From CAWEPK01 sp963835595 (lineage in GTDB: Bacteria > Desulfobacterota > Syntrophorhabdia > Syntrophorhabdales > WCHB1-27), in contig CAWIGL010000002.1 of NCBI GenBank assembly GCA_963835595.1, positions 2,356,001 through 2,420,000 of the forward strand: DNA of 64,000 bases. The letters are read 5' to 3'. Shown here piece by piece: positions 17,428 to 26,160 of the stretch. Every line of letters begins with the position of its first letter. The stretch's first letter is position 1. The notes under the pieces were generated by a model. That model was not told the DNA's origin. It did no database searches and saw nothing but the letters and a program-made list of their open reading frames with translations. Position numbers and translations under genes: made by a program.

Positions 17428-18533
17428 GCGCGCCCGAGGCCGTCATCGAGGGGAAGAACCTCTCGGTGGAAAGGGGCGGCGCCCTGACCCTGGACGTGCC
17501 GTACATCGACGTAAGGGAAGGGGAAGTGCTTTCCCTGATCGGACCGAACGGCGCGGGGAAGACGACGCTCCTCCAGGCCGTTGCGCACCTCGTGCCTTTC
17601 GGCGGCGAGATTTTCTTCCGCGGCCGGAGGGTGGGCCGCGACTGCCCCGTCCTCGCATACAGGCGCTCCCTGGCGATGGTCTTCCAGGAGCCCCTCCTTT
17701 TCGACGCCACGGTCTTCGAGAACGCGGCCTCCGGCCTGAAGATAAGGGGCCTCAAGAAGGCGGCGATGCGCGATGTCGTCATGGAGGCGCTGAGTCGCTT
17801 CGGCATCATGGGCCTGAAGGACCGCTCGGCCAGGAGCTTATCCGGCGGAGAGGCGCAGCGGACGAGCCTGGCGCGGGCCTTCGCCGTCCGCCCGGAGGTT
17901 ATGCTCCTCGACGAGCCGTTCTCGTCCCTCGACCCGATGAGCCGGGAGCCGCTGATCGAAGACATGGAGGCGGCCGTCAGGACTACGGGGACGACGACGG
18001 TCCTCGTCACCCACGACCTTATGGAGGCCCTCCGGCTGTCCGACAGGGTAGCCGTGATGCACGGGGGGAGAATCCTCCAGGCTGGGCCTGCCGATGAGGT
18101 TATGAACGCCCCTGCGGACGAGTTCGTCGCCTCCTTCGTCGGTGCCGGGACCCTTCTCAAGGGGCAGGTGGACGGCGGACGGGGCGAGGACATCGCCGTG
18201 ATAACGGTGGCAGGCAGGCAGATAGAGGCGGCCGGCCGCATCGCCCGGGGGGAGAGGGTGACGCTCTACATAAGGCCGGAAAACGTAACCCTTTCCACCA
18301 CCGACGGCAGCGCCGGCGAAGGCCCGCAGGTTACGAGCGCCAGGAATGTCATTCCGGGCGTTGTGACCAGGGTGGCCTCGATGGGTTTTTACCAGAAGGT
18401 CAGCCTCGACTGCGGTTTTCCCCTCGTCTCCTACATAACGGGGGAGTCCCGCGAGGCGCTGCGCATCGCCGAGGGCAGGCGCCTCACCGTCTCTTTCAAG
18501 GCCACCGCCGTCCACGTCATAAGAAAGAGCTGA
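17424..18533 (+). CDS. tupC: Tungstate ABC transporter, ATPase TupC with C-terminal TOBE/MOP-like domain
   Basis: ABC ATPase of 369 residues. Walker A is SLIGPNGAGKTTLLQAV, the signature is RSLSGGEAQRTSLARAFAV, Walker B is VMLLDEPFSSLDP and the switch His sits in VLVTHDLMEAL. Residues from about 250 on (LYIRPENVTLS, then VTRVASMGFYQKVSLDCGF) resemble the MOP/TOBE oxyanion-binding domain, suggesting feedback inhibition by tungstate or molybdate as in ModC/WtpC. It ends the tupABC operon. Confidence 0.93.
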   Translation: MSAPEAVIEGKNLSVERGGALTLDVPYIDVREGEVLSLIGPNGAGKTTLLQAVAHLVPFGGEIFFRGRRVGRDCPVLAYRRSLAMVFQEPLLFDATVFENAASGLKIRGLKKAAMRDVVMEALSRFGIMGLKDRSARSLSGGEAQRTSLARAFAVRPEVMLLDEPFSSLDPMSREPLIEDMEAAVRTTGTTTVLVTHDLMEALRLSDRVAVMHGGRILQAGPADEVMNAPADEFVASFVGAGTLLKGQVDGGRGEDIAVITVAGRQIEAAGRIARGERVTLYIRPENVTLSTTDGSAGEGPQVTSARNVIPGVVTRVASMGFYQKVSLDCGFPLVSYITGESREALRIAEGRRLTVSFKATAVHVIRKS

Positions 18534-18713
18534 ATCGGAAAGGCAACCGTCGCCAGAACGCGCAGGGCCTTCGGACAAGAGCAGAAAAATACCTCGACTT
18601 GCCCCCTGTAACCTTTTGGCAGCGCCAGGCGACTTATCGGACAAGAAGGCATAAGTGGGCGGCAACAGCATAAGGGTCCTGAAGCTGTAGAACAAAAAAC
18701 TGGAGGAGATACC

Positions 18714-19205
18714 ATGAAAAGACTGTATGTAATCGCCTTTGCACTGCTTTTCGTAGGCTGGGCGGCAATCGTATTCGCGGAGCCGCCGGCGCCGGCGCAA
18801 GTCCCGCCCGGCCCCGGCTGGATGCACCAGGGCCCGGGCGGACCGGGTGCGCCCCATCATTTTGCCCCCATGCATCACCGGCTCGCGGAGTTCCTGAACC
18901 TCTCGAAAGAGCAGAAAGATAAGATGCGCGACATCAGGAGGGCGTTTTTCGCGGACACCCACGACCTGCGATACGATATCCGCCTGAAGCGCATCGAGAT
19001 GCGGAAGCTCTTCACCGACCCAAAAACGTCGGATGAGGCGCTCCTGGCTAAGCAGAGAGAGATGGATATGCTGATAATGAAGCTCATGGACAGAAGGGCC
19101 GTCATGAAGGTTGAGCTGAGAAAGGTGCTTACCCCAGAGCAGATAGAGAAGCTCGACCGGGCCGGCCTCTTTAAGTTTCACCACCACGGCCGTTTCGAAG
19201 GCTAA
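18714..19205 (+). CDS. Spy/CpxP-like periplasmic heavy-metal-resistance protein
   Basis: Exported protein of 163 residues. A signal peptide ending VFAEPPAP is followed by a Pro/Gly/His-rich segment (WMHQGPGGPGAPHHFAPMHH) and then a charged helical domain with the two LTPEQ-like motifs of the Spy/CpxP/ZraP family: LNLSKEQKDKMRDIRRAF and RKVLTPEQIEKLDRA. The C terminus KFHHHGRFEG and the N-terminal His cluster suggest metal binding. Family members act as periplasmic chaperones or metal sensors. TGGAGGAG precedes the ATG; a long hairpin follows. Confidence 0.85.
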   Translation: MKRLYVIAFALLFVGWAAIVFAEPPAPAQVPPGPGWMHQGPGGPGAPHHFAPMHHRLAEFLNLSKEQKDKMRDIRRAFFADTHDLRYDIRLKRIEMRKLFTDPKTSDEALLAKQREMDMLIMKLMDRRAVMKVELRKVLTPEQIEKLDRAGLFKFHHHGRFEG

Positions 19206-19232
19206 AAAGCGACGGCTCGAAGTCAGCGCGGT

Positions 19233-19272
19233 CAAAGGGCCTTCCGGCTCACGCGAGCCGGAAGGCCCTTTG
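19233..19272. terminator. Perfect 18-bp stem-loop after the Spy-like gene
   Basis: CAAAGGGCCTTCCGGCTC, loop ACGC, exact complement. There is no long T-tract, so termination would rely on the very stable stem, or it is a transcript-stabilising hairpin. Confidence 0.6.
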
Positions 19273-19362
19273 ATAATATACTATGCCGCTGTTCTAAGGC
19301 GGCTCCCCCCCCTGGCAGCCCGCTCGAATCCGTGCTACAATGCGGGCAGGTTTGCGCAGGCC

Positions 19363-20022
19363 ATGACATTTCCGATAAGAGAACAGGCCGTCAGGTTCGT
19401 GGAGTTCCTTGCCGCCCGCCCCGGCGCGCAGATGGGGGAATGCCGCCAGGTCGTCCTCGTGGCCAACAGCGACGCCGCGTCCTGCGAGGCGGCGGTCTAC
19501 GTGCTGGAGTGCATATCCGGGCAGTGGCGCGTCGTCTCCGGACCTGTGAGCGGCAATATAGGGAGGAACGGCTTTGCGCCGCCCGGCGGCAAGAGTGAAG
19601 GCGACGGCAGGACCCCGAGCGGCGTATTCGGCCTCGGGACCGCCTTTGGTTACCCGCCGGCAGTCGATACGGGCATGGCCTACCGGCAGTCCGTGGAAGA
19701 CGATTTTTGGGTGAGCGACATCGAGTCGCCGGACTACAACAGGTGGGTCAAAGGCGGGCAGGGCTGGACATCGGTCGAGAGGATGAAGCGGGACGACGAC
19801 CTGTACAAGTACGGCATCGTCGTCGAATACAACACGGACCCCGTTGTCAGGGGGCTTGGAAGCGCCATATTCTTCCATGTCTGGGCCGGGTCACGCGTCC
19901 CGACCGATGGGTGCGTCTCGATGTCGGAGGAGGCAATAGTGCTTATGCTCGCATGGCTCGACGCCTCTGCGAACCCGGTCGCAGTCATGGGAACGGAGGC
20001 CGATCTGGCGGCCGTAAGATAG
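19363..20022 (+). CDS. L,D-transpeptidase (YkuD-domain) protein
   Basis: Protein of about 219 residues with an L,D-transpeptidase catalytic domain: SEGDGRTPSGVFGLGTAFGY near residue 90 and the catalytic block FFHVWAGSRVPTDGCVSMSE with active-site His and Cys near 190. Such enzymes make 3-3 cross-links or anchor proteins to peptidoglycan, or are soluble variants related to YafK. The frame is open from 19270, inside the upstream hairpin; a TACAAT -10-like box at 19336-19341 lies just before the ATG at 19363, so I prefer that start. No signal peptide is seen from this start, which is odd for a periplasmic enzyme. Confidence 0.8.
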   Translation: MTFPIREQAVRFVEFLAARPGAQMGECRQVVLVANSDAASCEAAVYVLECISGQWRVVSGPVSGNIGRNGFAPPGGKSEGDGRTPSGVFGLGTAFGYPPAVDTGMAYRQSVEDDFWVSDIESPDYNRWVKGGQGWTSVERMKRDDDLYKYGIVVEYNTDPVVRGLGSAIFFHVWAGSRVPTDGCVSMSEEAIVLMLAWLDASANPVAVMGTEADLAAVR

Positions 20023-20024
20023 CC

Positions 20025-20987
20025 TTACAGGCTTCCGACGATGCCGGCCACGCGAGGTCCCCACTTCTTCAGGGAGTACCTTTCTTCCGCTATCGCCCTT
20101 GCCCTCGTCCCCATCCGCCTTCGCAAGGGGACGTCATCGCGCAGGCGCTCGACGGCTTCACGCCAGCCGTCTATATCCGCCCTCAAAAAGCCGCTCTCGC
20201 CGTCCTCTACGATCTCCTTCGAGACGCCGAAAGGGTGCGAGATGGACGGAAGGCCGGATGCTGCGTACTGGATCAGCTTCAGCCCGCACTTGCCCCTCGA
20301 CCAGACATCGTTGCGCGCGGGCATGATCCCCACGTCGAACCCGAGGAGCATCCGTTTTTCCGTCTCGCCGCTCCACTTCTCGAAGGCTACCTGCACCCCC
20401 GCGATCTCCGGGCGCTTGTCGGCCACGACCTTAAAGACGGCGCCGGCCGGTGGGGCGACTAAGAGCGGCGCTACGTCCTGGAGGTACCTCAGCGTGGCTG
20501 CGCCTCCCATCCAGCCCACAGCGAACGGGACGCCGGCGACGTGCTCCTTGACCGGGTAATCGTCCGTATCGACGACGGTGGGGACGCAGAAGACGTTTTC
20601 CGCTTTGTACCGCCTGGCCTCGGATACAAGGAAGTCGTTGCCGCAGAGGACGGCGTGGGAGAGCCGTATCATGCTCCTGAACCTGCCCCTTCTCGTCCGG
20701 CTCTCCTTTCTTGCCCCGTACATGATCGCGTCGTCGAAGTCGAAGACGATCTTCCTTGCGAATGACTTCAGGAGGTAGCGTTTTCCGATGTCGGGGAGGA
20801 GCCTCTGCACGTAGACGACGTCGGCCTCGCGCAGCGCGCCGACAAGGGCGGCAACCCCCGTTCTTGTCGTCAGCCGGCGGACGGCGAACCCGGCTCGCTC
20901 CAGGTAAGGGAAATACTGCTCGATCCTGTAGCCGTTGGGGTTTTGTACGGCCCTTATATTGTGGGCAAAAACGAGTATCTTTTTCAT
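20025..20987 (-). CDS. Family 1/4-like glycosyltransferase
   Basis: GT-B-fold glycosyltransferase of 320 residues. It starts MKKILVFAHNIRAVQNPNGY; READVVYVQRLLPD and IVFDFDDAIMYGA lie in the N-terminal half. The C-terminal nucleotide-sugar domain contains CGLKLIQYAASGLPSISHPF and KEIVEDGESGFL with the E-x7-E-like pattern, and it ends in AIAEERYSLKKWGPRVAGI. Acceptor and donor are unknown. The frame extends upstream to 21104 through a repeat, so the ATG at 20987 is preferred. It is convergent with the L,D-transpeptidase gene (2 bp apart), a lone gene rather than part of a polysaccharide cluster. Confidence 0.85.
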   Translation of the reverse strand: MKKILVFAHNIRAVQNPNGYRIEQYFPYLERAGFAVRRLTTRTGVAALVGALREADVVYVQRLLPDIGKRYLLKSFARKIVFDFDDAIMYGARKESRTRRGRFRSMIRLSHAVLCGNDFLVSEARRYKAENVFCVPTVVDTDDYPVKEHVAGVPFAVGWMGGAATLRYLQDVAPLLVAPPAGAVFKVVADKRPEIAGVQVAFEKWSGETEKRMLLGFDVGIMPARNDVWSRGKCGLKLIQYAASGLPSISHPFGVSKEIVEDGESGFLRADIDGWREAVERLRDDVPLRRRMGTRARAIAEERYSLKKWGPRVAGIVGSL

Positions 20988-21041
20988 CGGTGCGAGACAT
21001 ACTATACCACATGTTAGGCGTGGGCGGCCGAGGCGCGCAGT

Positions 21042-21094
21042 ATTGGGGCTCAGCGCCCCCTCCACGAGCGAAGCTCGCAGAGCCTCCCCCCTCA
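21042..21094 (-). repeat. REP-like element (family 2), copy 2, inverted
   Basis: Reverse complement of the GAGGGGG-hairpin-GGGGGCGCTGAGCCCC unit (CTCTGCGAGC/GCTCGTGGAG stem). It lies between the glycosyltransferase and the beta-CASP gene. Confidence 0.65.
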
Positions 21095-21107
21095 TGGAAA
21101 GCAAAGA

Positions 21108-21165
21108 CTGCGTCGCGCTTCACCCTGCGGGACTCCGACGTACCAAAAAGTACGCATCACGGCCT
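21108..21165 (-). repeat. GTAC-core hairpin repeat (family 4), copy 1
   Basis: CTCCGACGTACCAAAAAGTACGC with flanking CTGCGTCGCGCTTC. It resembles 31985-32060 in inverted orientation, with the same GTAC-A/C-AAAAA-GTAC core. Confidence 0.5.
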
Positions 21166-21167
21166 TA

Positions 21168-21197
21168 TTGTCGATCTGCGCCTCCCTGTGGTAGAAT
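21168..21197 (+). promoter_or_regulatory. Putative promoter of the beta-CASP gene
   Basis: TTGTCG (21168-21173), 18-bp spacer, TAGAAT (21192-21197), 21 bp before the ATG. Confidence 0.45.
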
Positions 21198-21218
21198 GCG
21201 CGTACAAGGGGGGTGCTC

Positions 21219-22604
21219 ATGAAACTCAAGTTCCTCGGCGCAGCAAGGCAGGTGACCGGCTCCTGCTATCACTTATCGGTTAACGGAATGCAGATCCTTG
21301 TCGATTGCGGGATGCAGCAGGGTGAGAATGCGGAGAACCAGCACGCCTTTGCGTTTCAGCCCCCGGAGATAGACTGCCTCTTTTTGACCCACGCCCACAT
21401 CGACCATTCGGGACTTCTCCCGAAGCTCGTCAAGGAAGGGTTCAAGGGGCGGATAATCACTACCGACGCCACTGCCGAGCTTGCGGAGGTGATGCTTTAC
21501 GATTCGGCCCACATCCAGGAGAAGGAGGCCGAGTGGAAGACGAAAAAGGCACTGAGGAAAGGCAGGGATGAGGTCTTCGAGCCCCTGTACACCGTCGAGG
21601 ACGTGAAGGCGGTCCTTCCTCTCTTCAGCAAGCAGAGGTACGGCGAGACGGGCCGCCTGGATGCCGGCCTGCGTTACTGCTTCGTCGATGCGGGCCACAT
21701 ACTGGGGTCGGGGACGTTCGAGCTCTGGTATCAGGACGGGCCTGCCGCGAAAAAGATCGTCTTCTCGGGCGATATCGGCAAGAGAGACAACCCGATCATA
21801 GCGGACCCGCAGTCTGCGGCGACGGCCGACTACGTGGTGATGGAATCGACGTATGGAAACCGCCTCCACAAAGACATGAAGCAGAGCATCGACGAGCTTG
21901 TGGAGGCGATCAAGGTCACGTTCAAGAGGGGCGGCAACGTCATCATGCCGAGCTTCGCCGTCGGCAGGACGCAGGACGTGCTCTATATCCTGAACGAGCT
22001 GGTGCAGGAAAAGCGCCTGCCGCTGCTCGACATCTATATCGACAGTCCGCTGGCCGACGCGGTGACGAAAATATATACTAAACACGCAGAGTACTTCAAC
22101 GCGGAGGCGCGGAAGGCCTGGGGGGGCATAAAAGGGGTATTCGGCGATGGCCTGAAGCTCCATTTCACGCAGTCGGTGGAGGAATCGCAGGCGATCAACA
22201 GGATCAAGTCCGGGGCGATCATCATGGCCGGCAGCGGCATGTGCGACGGAGGCAGGGTTGCGCACCACCTGAAGCACAACCTCTGGAGGTCCGAGTGCGC
22301 CGTTGTCTTTACGGGGTTCCAGGCGGCGGGGACCCTGGGCAGGCGGATCGTGGACGGCGTCTCCCCGGTCCACGTAATGGGTGAGGAAATTGCCGTGCGG
22401 GCGAAGGTCTACACGATAAACGGTTTTTCCGCCCATGCGGACCGGGACGGGCTGCTGGAATGGATCTCCGCTTTTACGGGCAGGCCCGAGGTCTTCGTAG
22501 TCCACGGCGAAGAGAGCGTTGCCGTCGGCTTTGCAGAGCTAGTAACGGAGAAGCTCGGCCTTACGACGCACGTTCCGCATTTGGGCGAGGAGTTCGTCAT
22601 TTAA
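21219..22604 (+). CDS. Metallo-beta-lactamase / beta-CASP RNA-processing nuclease
   Basis: Zinc-dependent RNA exo/endonuclease of about 461 residues. The metallo-beta-lactamase motif is LFLTHAHIDHSGLLPKLV near residue 55, with VDAGHILGSGTFEL and VVMESTYGNRLH downstream. The beta-CASP insert (FAVGRTQDVLYILNELV, IIMAGSGMCDGGRVAHHL) and the RMMBL motif GFSAHADRDGLLEWI follow. This is the YSH1/CPSF73-like bacterial group. GGGGGTG lies 5 bases before the ATG at 21219; an in-frame GTG at 21213 is less likely. The benzoate-CoA-ligase-type gene follows 38 bp downstream. Confidence 0.95.
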   Translation: MKLKFLGAARQVTGSCYHLSVNGMQILVDCGMQQGENAENQHAFAFQPPEIDCLFLTHAHIDHSGLLPKLVKEGFKGRIITTDATAELAEVMLYDSAHIQEKEAEWKTKKALRKGRDEVFEPLYTVEDVKAVLPLFSKQRYGETGRLDAGLRYCFVDAGHILGSGTFELWYQDGPAAKKIVFSGDIGKRDNPIIADPQSAATADYVVMESTYGNRLHKDMKQSIDELVEAIKVTFKRGGNVIMPSFAVGRTQDVLYILNELVQEKRLPLLDIYIDSPLADAVTKIYTKHAEYFNAEARKAWGGIKGVFGDGLKLHFTQSVEESQAINRIKSGAIIMAGSGMCDGGRVAHHLKHNLWRSECAVVFTGFQAAGTLGRRIVDGVSPVHVMGEEIAVRAKVYTINGFSAHADRDGLLEWISAFTGRPEVFVVHGEESVAVGFAELVTEKLGLTTHVPHLGEEFVI

Positions 22605-22642
22605 GTAAAGCTGCGATGCAGCGGCAGAGCGCGAGGTGAGGC

Positions 22643-24226
22643 GTGGTCCACGGTGAGCCGGACGAATTCTTCAATGCGGCGGATTACTTCCTAGACCGCA
22701 ACATCCGCGAAGGGCGAGGCGAAAAGGTCGCCGTCTACACGGAGAACAGGAACTATACGTATAACGACATCCAGAAGATGGCGAACAAGACGGCGAACGC
22801 CTTCCGGGACCTGGGCGTTCGCGTGGACGACCGCATCCTCATACTGATGCTCGACGTTCCGCAGTTCTACGCGGTCTTCTGGGGGGCGATCAAGATCGGC
22901 GCGGTGCCCATCCCCGTCAACACGATGCTCACCGCGAGCGACTACGAGTATTACCTCAACGACAGCCACGCGCGCGTCCTCGTCGTCTCCGAGCGGCTCG
23001 TCCCAATCATCACGAAGATCGAGGGGGACCTGCTCTACCTGCGCGACATGATCGTCATATCGGAGACGAAGGGCGCCCATACACCGTTCCGCCAGATGTA
23101 CCGCCGGGCGCCGATGGTCGTCAAGACGGAGAGTACGACCAGGGACGACGTAGGCTTCTGGCTCTACAGCTCCGGGTCTACCGGCTCGCCCAAAGGCGCG
23201 ATCCACTCGCAGTACGATATGGTGGTCGTATCGAACGCCTTCGGCAAGGAAGTGCTCGGCCTGACGGCGAAGGACATCGTCTTTTCCGCCGCGCGCCTCT
23301 TTTTCGCGTACGGCCTCGGCAACGCCTGCTACCTCCCCTTCTCCGTCGGCGCCTCCGTCGTCCTCAACGCGGAGCCGCCAAACCCGGAGAATATCCTGGG
23401 CCACCTCGTGCGCTTCCGGCCGACGGTCTTTTTCGGCGTCCCGACGCTTTACGGCCAGATCCTCGAATACAAGGATAAGCAGGACCGCGAGGCCGCACCG
23501 CAGGCGGACCCCGGCGGCAGCCACGAGTTCTCGTCCGTCCGCGTCTGCGTATCTGCAGGCGAGGCGCTGCCGCCAGACCTTTATCACCGGTGGAAGGCCC
23601 GCTTCGGCATCGACATACTCGACGGCATAGGCTCCACAGAGATGCTCCATATCTTCATCTCCAATTTCCCAGGGGACATCAAGCCGGGCTCTACGGGAAA
23701 GCCGGTGCCCGGCTACAAGCTGCGGATCGTCGATGAAGAGGGCCGGGAGGTCCCGAAGGGGGAGATGGGGACGCTCTACGTGAAAGGCGGGAGCGCAGCG
23801 CAGCAGTACTGGAGGAAGAGGGAAAAAACGCGCCTGACCATGCAGGGCGAGTGGATCAACACGGGCGACAAATACTACGTGGACGAGGAGGGCTACTACT
23901 GGTGCGCCGGCCGGGGGGACGACATGCTGAAGGTCGGCGGCATCTGGGTATCGCCGGTCGAGGTCGAGAACTGCCTGATGGAGAACCCGGCCGTCCTCGA
24001 AGTCGCCGTAGTAGGCGGCCAGGACGAAAAAGGGCTCACGAAGCCGAAGGCGTTCGTCGTCCTCCGCCGGGGATACGAGCCCTCGGCCGGGCTGGAGCAG
24101 GAGCTGAAGCAATGGGTGCTCGACAGGCTGGCCAAGTTCAAGTATCCCCGATGGATCGAGTTCGTCGACGGGCTCCCGAAGAGCTCAACAGGCAAGGTGC
24201 AGCGGTACAAGCTGCGATACAGATGA
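22643..24226 (+). CDS. Benzoate-CoA ligase family AMP-forming ligase
   Basis: Activates an aromatic acid to its CoA thioester with ATP. It has 527 residues, as usual for BCL/4-hydroxybenzoate-CoA ligases. N-terminal DRNIREGRGEKVAVYTENRN is typical of the benzoate group; the AMP-binding P-loop is LYSSGSTGSPKGAIHSQYD near residue 180, then LDGIGSTEMLHIFISNF, and the C-terminal lysine lies in LPKSSTGKVQRYKLRYR. GTG start, with GAGGTGAG close before it. Substrate (benzoate, 4-hydroxybenzoate or another) cannot be fixed by eye. A MoaD-like gene follows 16 bp downstream. This is the main hint at aromatic-acid degradation. Confidence 0.92.
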   Translation: MVHGEPDEFFNAADYFLDRNIREGRGEKVAVYTENRNYTYNDIQKMANKTANAFRDLGVRVDDRILILMLDVPQFYAVFWGAIKIGAVPIPVNTMLTASDYEYYLNDSHARVLVVSERLVPIITKIEGDLLYLRDMIVISETKGAHTPFRQMYRRAPMVVKTESTTRDDVGFWLYSSGSTGSPKGAIHSQYDMVVVSNAFGKEVLGLTAKDIVFSAARLFFAYGLGNACYLPFSVGASVVLNAEPPNPENILGHLVRFRPTVFFGVPTLYGQILEYKDKQDREAAPQADPGGSHEFSSVRVCVSAGEALPPDLYHRWKARFGIDILDGIGSTEMLHIFISNFPGDIKPGSTGKPVPGYKLRIVDEEGREVPKGEMGTLYVKGGSAAQQYWRKREKTRLTMQGEWINTGDKYYVDEEGYYWCAGRGDDMLKVGGIWVSPVEVENCLMENPAVLEVAVVGGQDEKGLTKPKAFVVLRRGYEPSAGLEQELKQWVLDRLAKFKYPRWIEFVDGLPKSSTGKVQRYKLRYR

Positions 24227-24242
24227 TGCCGGGGCGAAACGG

Positions 24243-24482
24243 ATGAAGATCGAGGTGCGCCTCTTTGCGGCCTTCCGTGAATACCTGCCGGCCGGCTGCG
24301 ACGGCTTCTCGTTCGTCAAGGTCCTGGATAGGGAGACGACTGTGGGCGAGGTCGTGGAGGCACTGGGGCTACCCGAGCAGTTGCCGAAGATCGTCATCGT
24401 CAACGGCATACATGCTGTGCCGGACTATGTACTGAAAGACGGCGACGTCCTGAGCCTCTTCCCGCCGGTAGCAGGCGGATAG
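24243..24482 (+). CDS. MoaD/ThiS-like sulfur-carrier protein
   Basis: Ubiquitin-fold protein of 79 residues ending in VLSLFPPVAGG; the C-terminal GG is the thiocarboxylation site. MKIEVRLFAAFREYLPAG at the start is typical of MoaD-family proteins for molybdopterin synthesis. It follows the acyl-CoA ligase by 16 bp, probably cotranscribed. Likely link: Mo/W cofactor supply for oxidoreductases, consistent with tupABC; a specialised role with the ligase operon is possible. Confidence 0.85.
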   Translation: MKIEVRLFAAFREYLPAGCDGFSFVKVLDRETTVGEVVEALGLPEQLPKIVIVNGIHAVPDYVLKDGDVLSLFPPVAGG

Positions 24483-24540
24483 GCGCCGGCAGGGCGGGCG
24501 CTGAAAGGGCGGCCGAGGGCGAAAGGCAGGAATTCTTTTT

Positions 24541-24645
24541 TTAGGCCTTCGAGGCCTTCTTTTCCTTCTTCGCTATCCTCTTTTCCTTCAGTGTTTTGCT
24601 CGGCTGCTTCTTCGCATCCTTCTTTACGTCGTGGCTCTTGGCCAT
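24541..24645 (-). CDS. 34-residue lysine-rich small protein
   Basis: Short open frame: MAKSHDVKKDAKKQPSKTL, then a Lys/Ala-rich end (EKRIAKKEKKASKA). AAAGGAG lies at a proper distance before the ATG. I have seen similar MAKSHDxKK...K-rich peptides annotated as hypothetical in proteobacteria, which together with the ribosome-binding site makes it credible. The strong positive charge suggests nucleic-acid or ribosome binding. Function unknown. Confidence 0.6.
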   Translation of the reverse strand: MAKSHDVKKDAKKQPSKTLKEKRIAKKEKKASKA

Positions 24646-24767
24646 GCTTCCGCTCCTTTTTCGTGCGTTGCATTATAATACCACAAAACCGCCCGGCGCT
24701 TGAACCATAAAAGGGGCGGCGGGCGAGGCCCGGCCACCCCCGGCTGTCCACGGGCCTGCCGTCGTGA

Positions 24768-24773
24768 TATAAT
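24768..24773 (+). promoter_or_regulatory. -10 box before the PurF-like gene
   Basis: TATAAT 50 bp upstream of the start, with only a weak -35 (TGTCCA, 24745-24750; 17-bp spacing). Confidence 0.4.
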
Positions 24774-24823
24774 ACTCTTGCGCCGGAAAGGGACGTCCGG
24801 CGCGGTTGCAAAAAGGAGATAAG

Positions 24824-26152
24824 ATGAGCGGGATATTCGGGTTTATCGGCAGGGGGAACGCCTTTGTCGAGGTGAAGACCGGGCTTGAGAATCTGTCGCA
24901 CCGGGGGCAGGAAAGCTGGGGCATCGTAACGGGCCTGAAAGACGGCTCCTTCTCGGAGGTGAGAAAGCTCGGCTCCATCTTTCAGCATTCGGCCCTCAGC
25001 CGGCCTCATTACGGCTCCGTTGCCATCGGCCATGTCCGCTACCCGACTGCCGGCGAGGCGAGCGAGCGGAACTCACAGCCGATCATCGGCAGCTCCAGGA
25101 AGGAGAAGATTGCGGTCGTGCACAACGGCCATTACCCCCGGTACAGGCAGATGATGGAGAGGCTCGACGGTCTTTTCCAGACAGAGACCGATACGGAGGT
25201 TATCCTCCAGATGATCGCCAGGGCGGAAGGCGCCGACCTGCTGGAAAAGGCGAAGAAGACCTTGAGCGTCCTCGGCAGGGAGACGGCGTTCAGCCTCATA
25301 ATCCTCCACAAGGGCAGGCTGATCGCAGCCCGCGACCCCTTCGGCTTCCGGCCGCTCTCAATCGGCCGGAGGGGAGAGGATGGGGACTACGAGTGGGCCG
25401 TTGCCTCCGAGACCTGCGCCTTCAGGGACAGGTTCGACTGGATCGGCGACGTGGAGCCGGGCCAGATGGTCGTGATAGACGGAGACGAGGCGAAAGCCGT
25501 CACCTTCGCTGCTGCCCGCCCCCGCCCCTGTATCCTGGAGTGCCTTGATTTCGCTTCGCCGGCAAGCGATGTATTCTCGCGCAACGTCTATGAATTCAGG
25601 GAGAAGGTCGGCGCGAGGCTGGCCAGGGGCGAGAGCCAGAAGGCCGATATGATCGTCCCCATTCCCAGGGCTGCCATCCCCGGCGCACTGGGGTTTCACG
25701 GAGCGACGCGCATCCCGTACAAGGAGATCATCAACACGGTCGGCGAGATAGGCAGGATCTTCATCATCTCGAAAGAGAAGGACAGGCTCGAAAGGGCCGA
25801 GATGAGGTTCCAGATCAACCGCGAGATGGTGAAGGGGAAAGAGATAATATTGATCGACACCATCCTGGTGAGGGGATCGACGACGATGGTTATCATCCCG
25901 AAGCTGCGCGATGCAGGGGCAAAGAAGATACACCTGCGGCTCACGGCGCCGCCCCCCCGCTTTCCCTGCTTCATGGGCATGGCGATGGCCAAGCCGGGCG
26001 AGCTCCTGGCGACGAACAGGACGGACGAGGACCTGAAGAACCTGCTGAGGGTCGATACCTTCAGGTATCTTTCGACCAAGGAGCTGAGGGAGTTCAGCGG
26101 GACGGATTTCTGCGAGGCGTGCTTATCGGGCGTCTACCCCTTCCCTGTGTAA
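24824..26152 (+). CDS. Amidophosphoribosyltransferase (PurF)-like protein with Cys1 replaced by Ser
   Basis: Protein of 442 residues with the two PurF domains: an N-terminal Ntn-type glutamine amidotransferase fold (LSHRGQESWGIVTG, GHVRYPTAGEASERNSQPI) and a C-terminal phosphoribosyltransferase domain (EIILIDTILVRGSTTMVIIP). The mature N terminus of PurF must be Cys; here the ATG is followed by AGC, so it reads MSGIFGFIGRG. The PRPP loop reads LIDTILVRGST where PurF has VDDSIVRGTT. Both changes suggest it is not a standard glutamine-dependent PurF; it could use ammonia, be regulatory, or have a new substrate. GGAGAT precedes the ATG at 24824 (an in-frame start 18 bases earlier is less likely). 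Confidence 0.85.
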   Translation: MSGIFGFIGRGNAFVEVKTGLENLSHRGQESWGIVTGLKDGSFSEVRKLGSIFQHSALSRPHYGSVAIGHVRYPTAGEASERNSQPIIGSSRKEKIAVVHNGHYPRYRQMMERLDGLFQTETDTEVILQMIARAEGADLLEKAKKTLSVLGRETAFSLIILHKGRLIAARDPFGFRPLSIGRRGEDGDYEWAVASETCAFRDRFDWIGDVEPGQMVVIDGDEAKAVTFAAARPRPCILECLDFASPASDVFSRNVYEFREKVGARLARGESQKADMIVPIPRAAIPGALGFHGATRIPYKEIINTVGEIGRIFIISKEKDRLERAEMRFQINREMVKGKEIILIDTILVRGSTTMVIIPKLRDAGAKKIHLRLTAPPPRFPCFMGMAMAKPGELLATNRTDEDLKNLLRVDTFRYLSTKELREFSGTDFCEACLSGVYPFPV

Positions 26153-26160
26153 GGGGGGTG

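Noticed and set aside
22691..24112. Minus-strand open frame (473 codons) opposite the aromatic CoA ligase
   Set aside because: Mirror of high-GC third positions; the plus strand carries an unmistakable adenylating enzyme.
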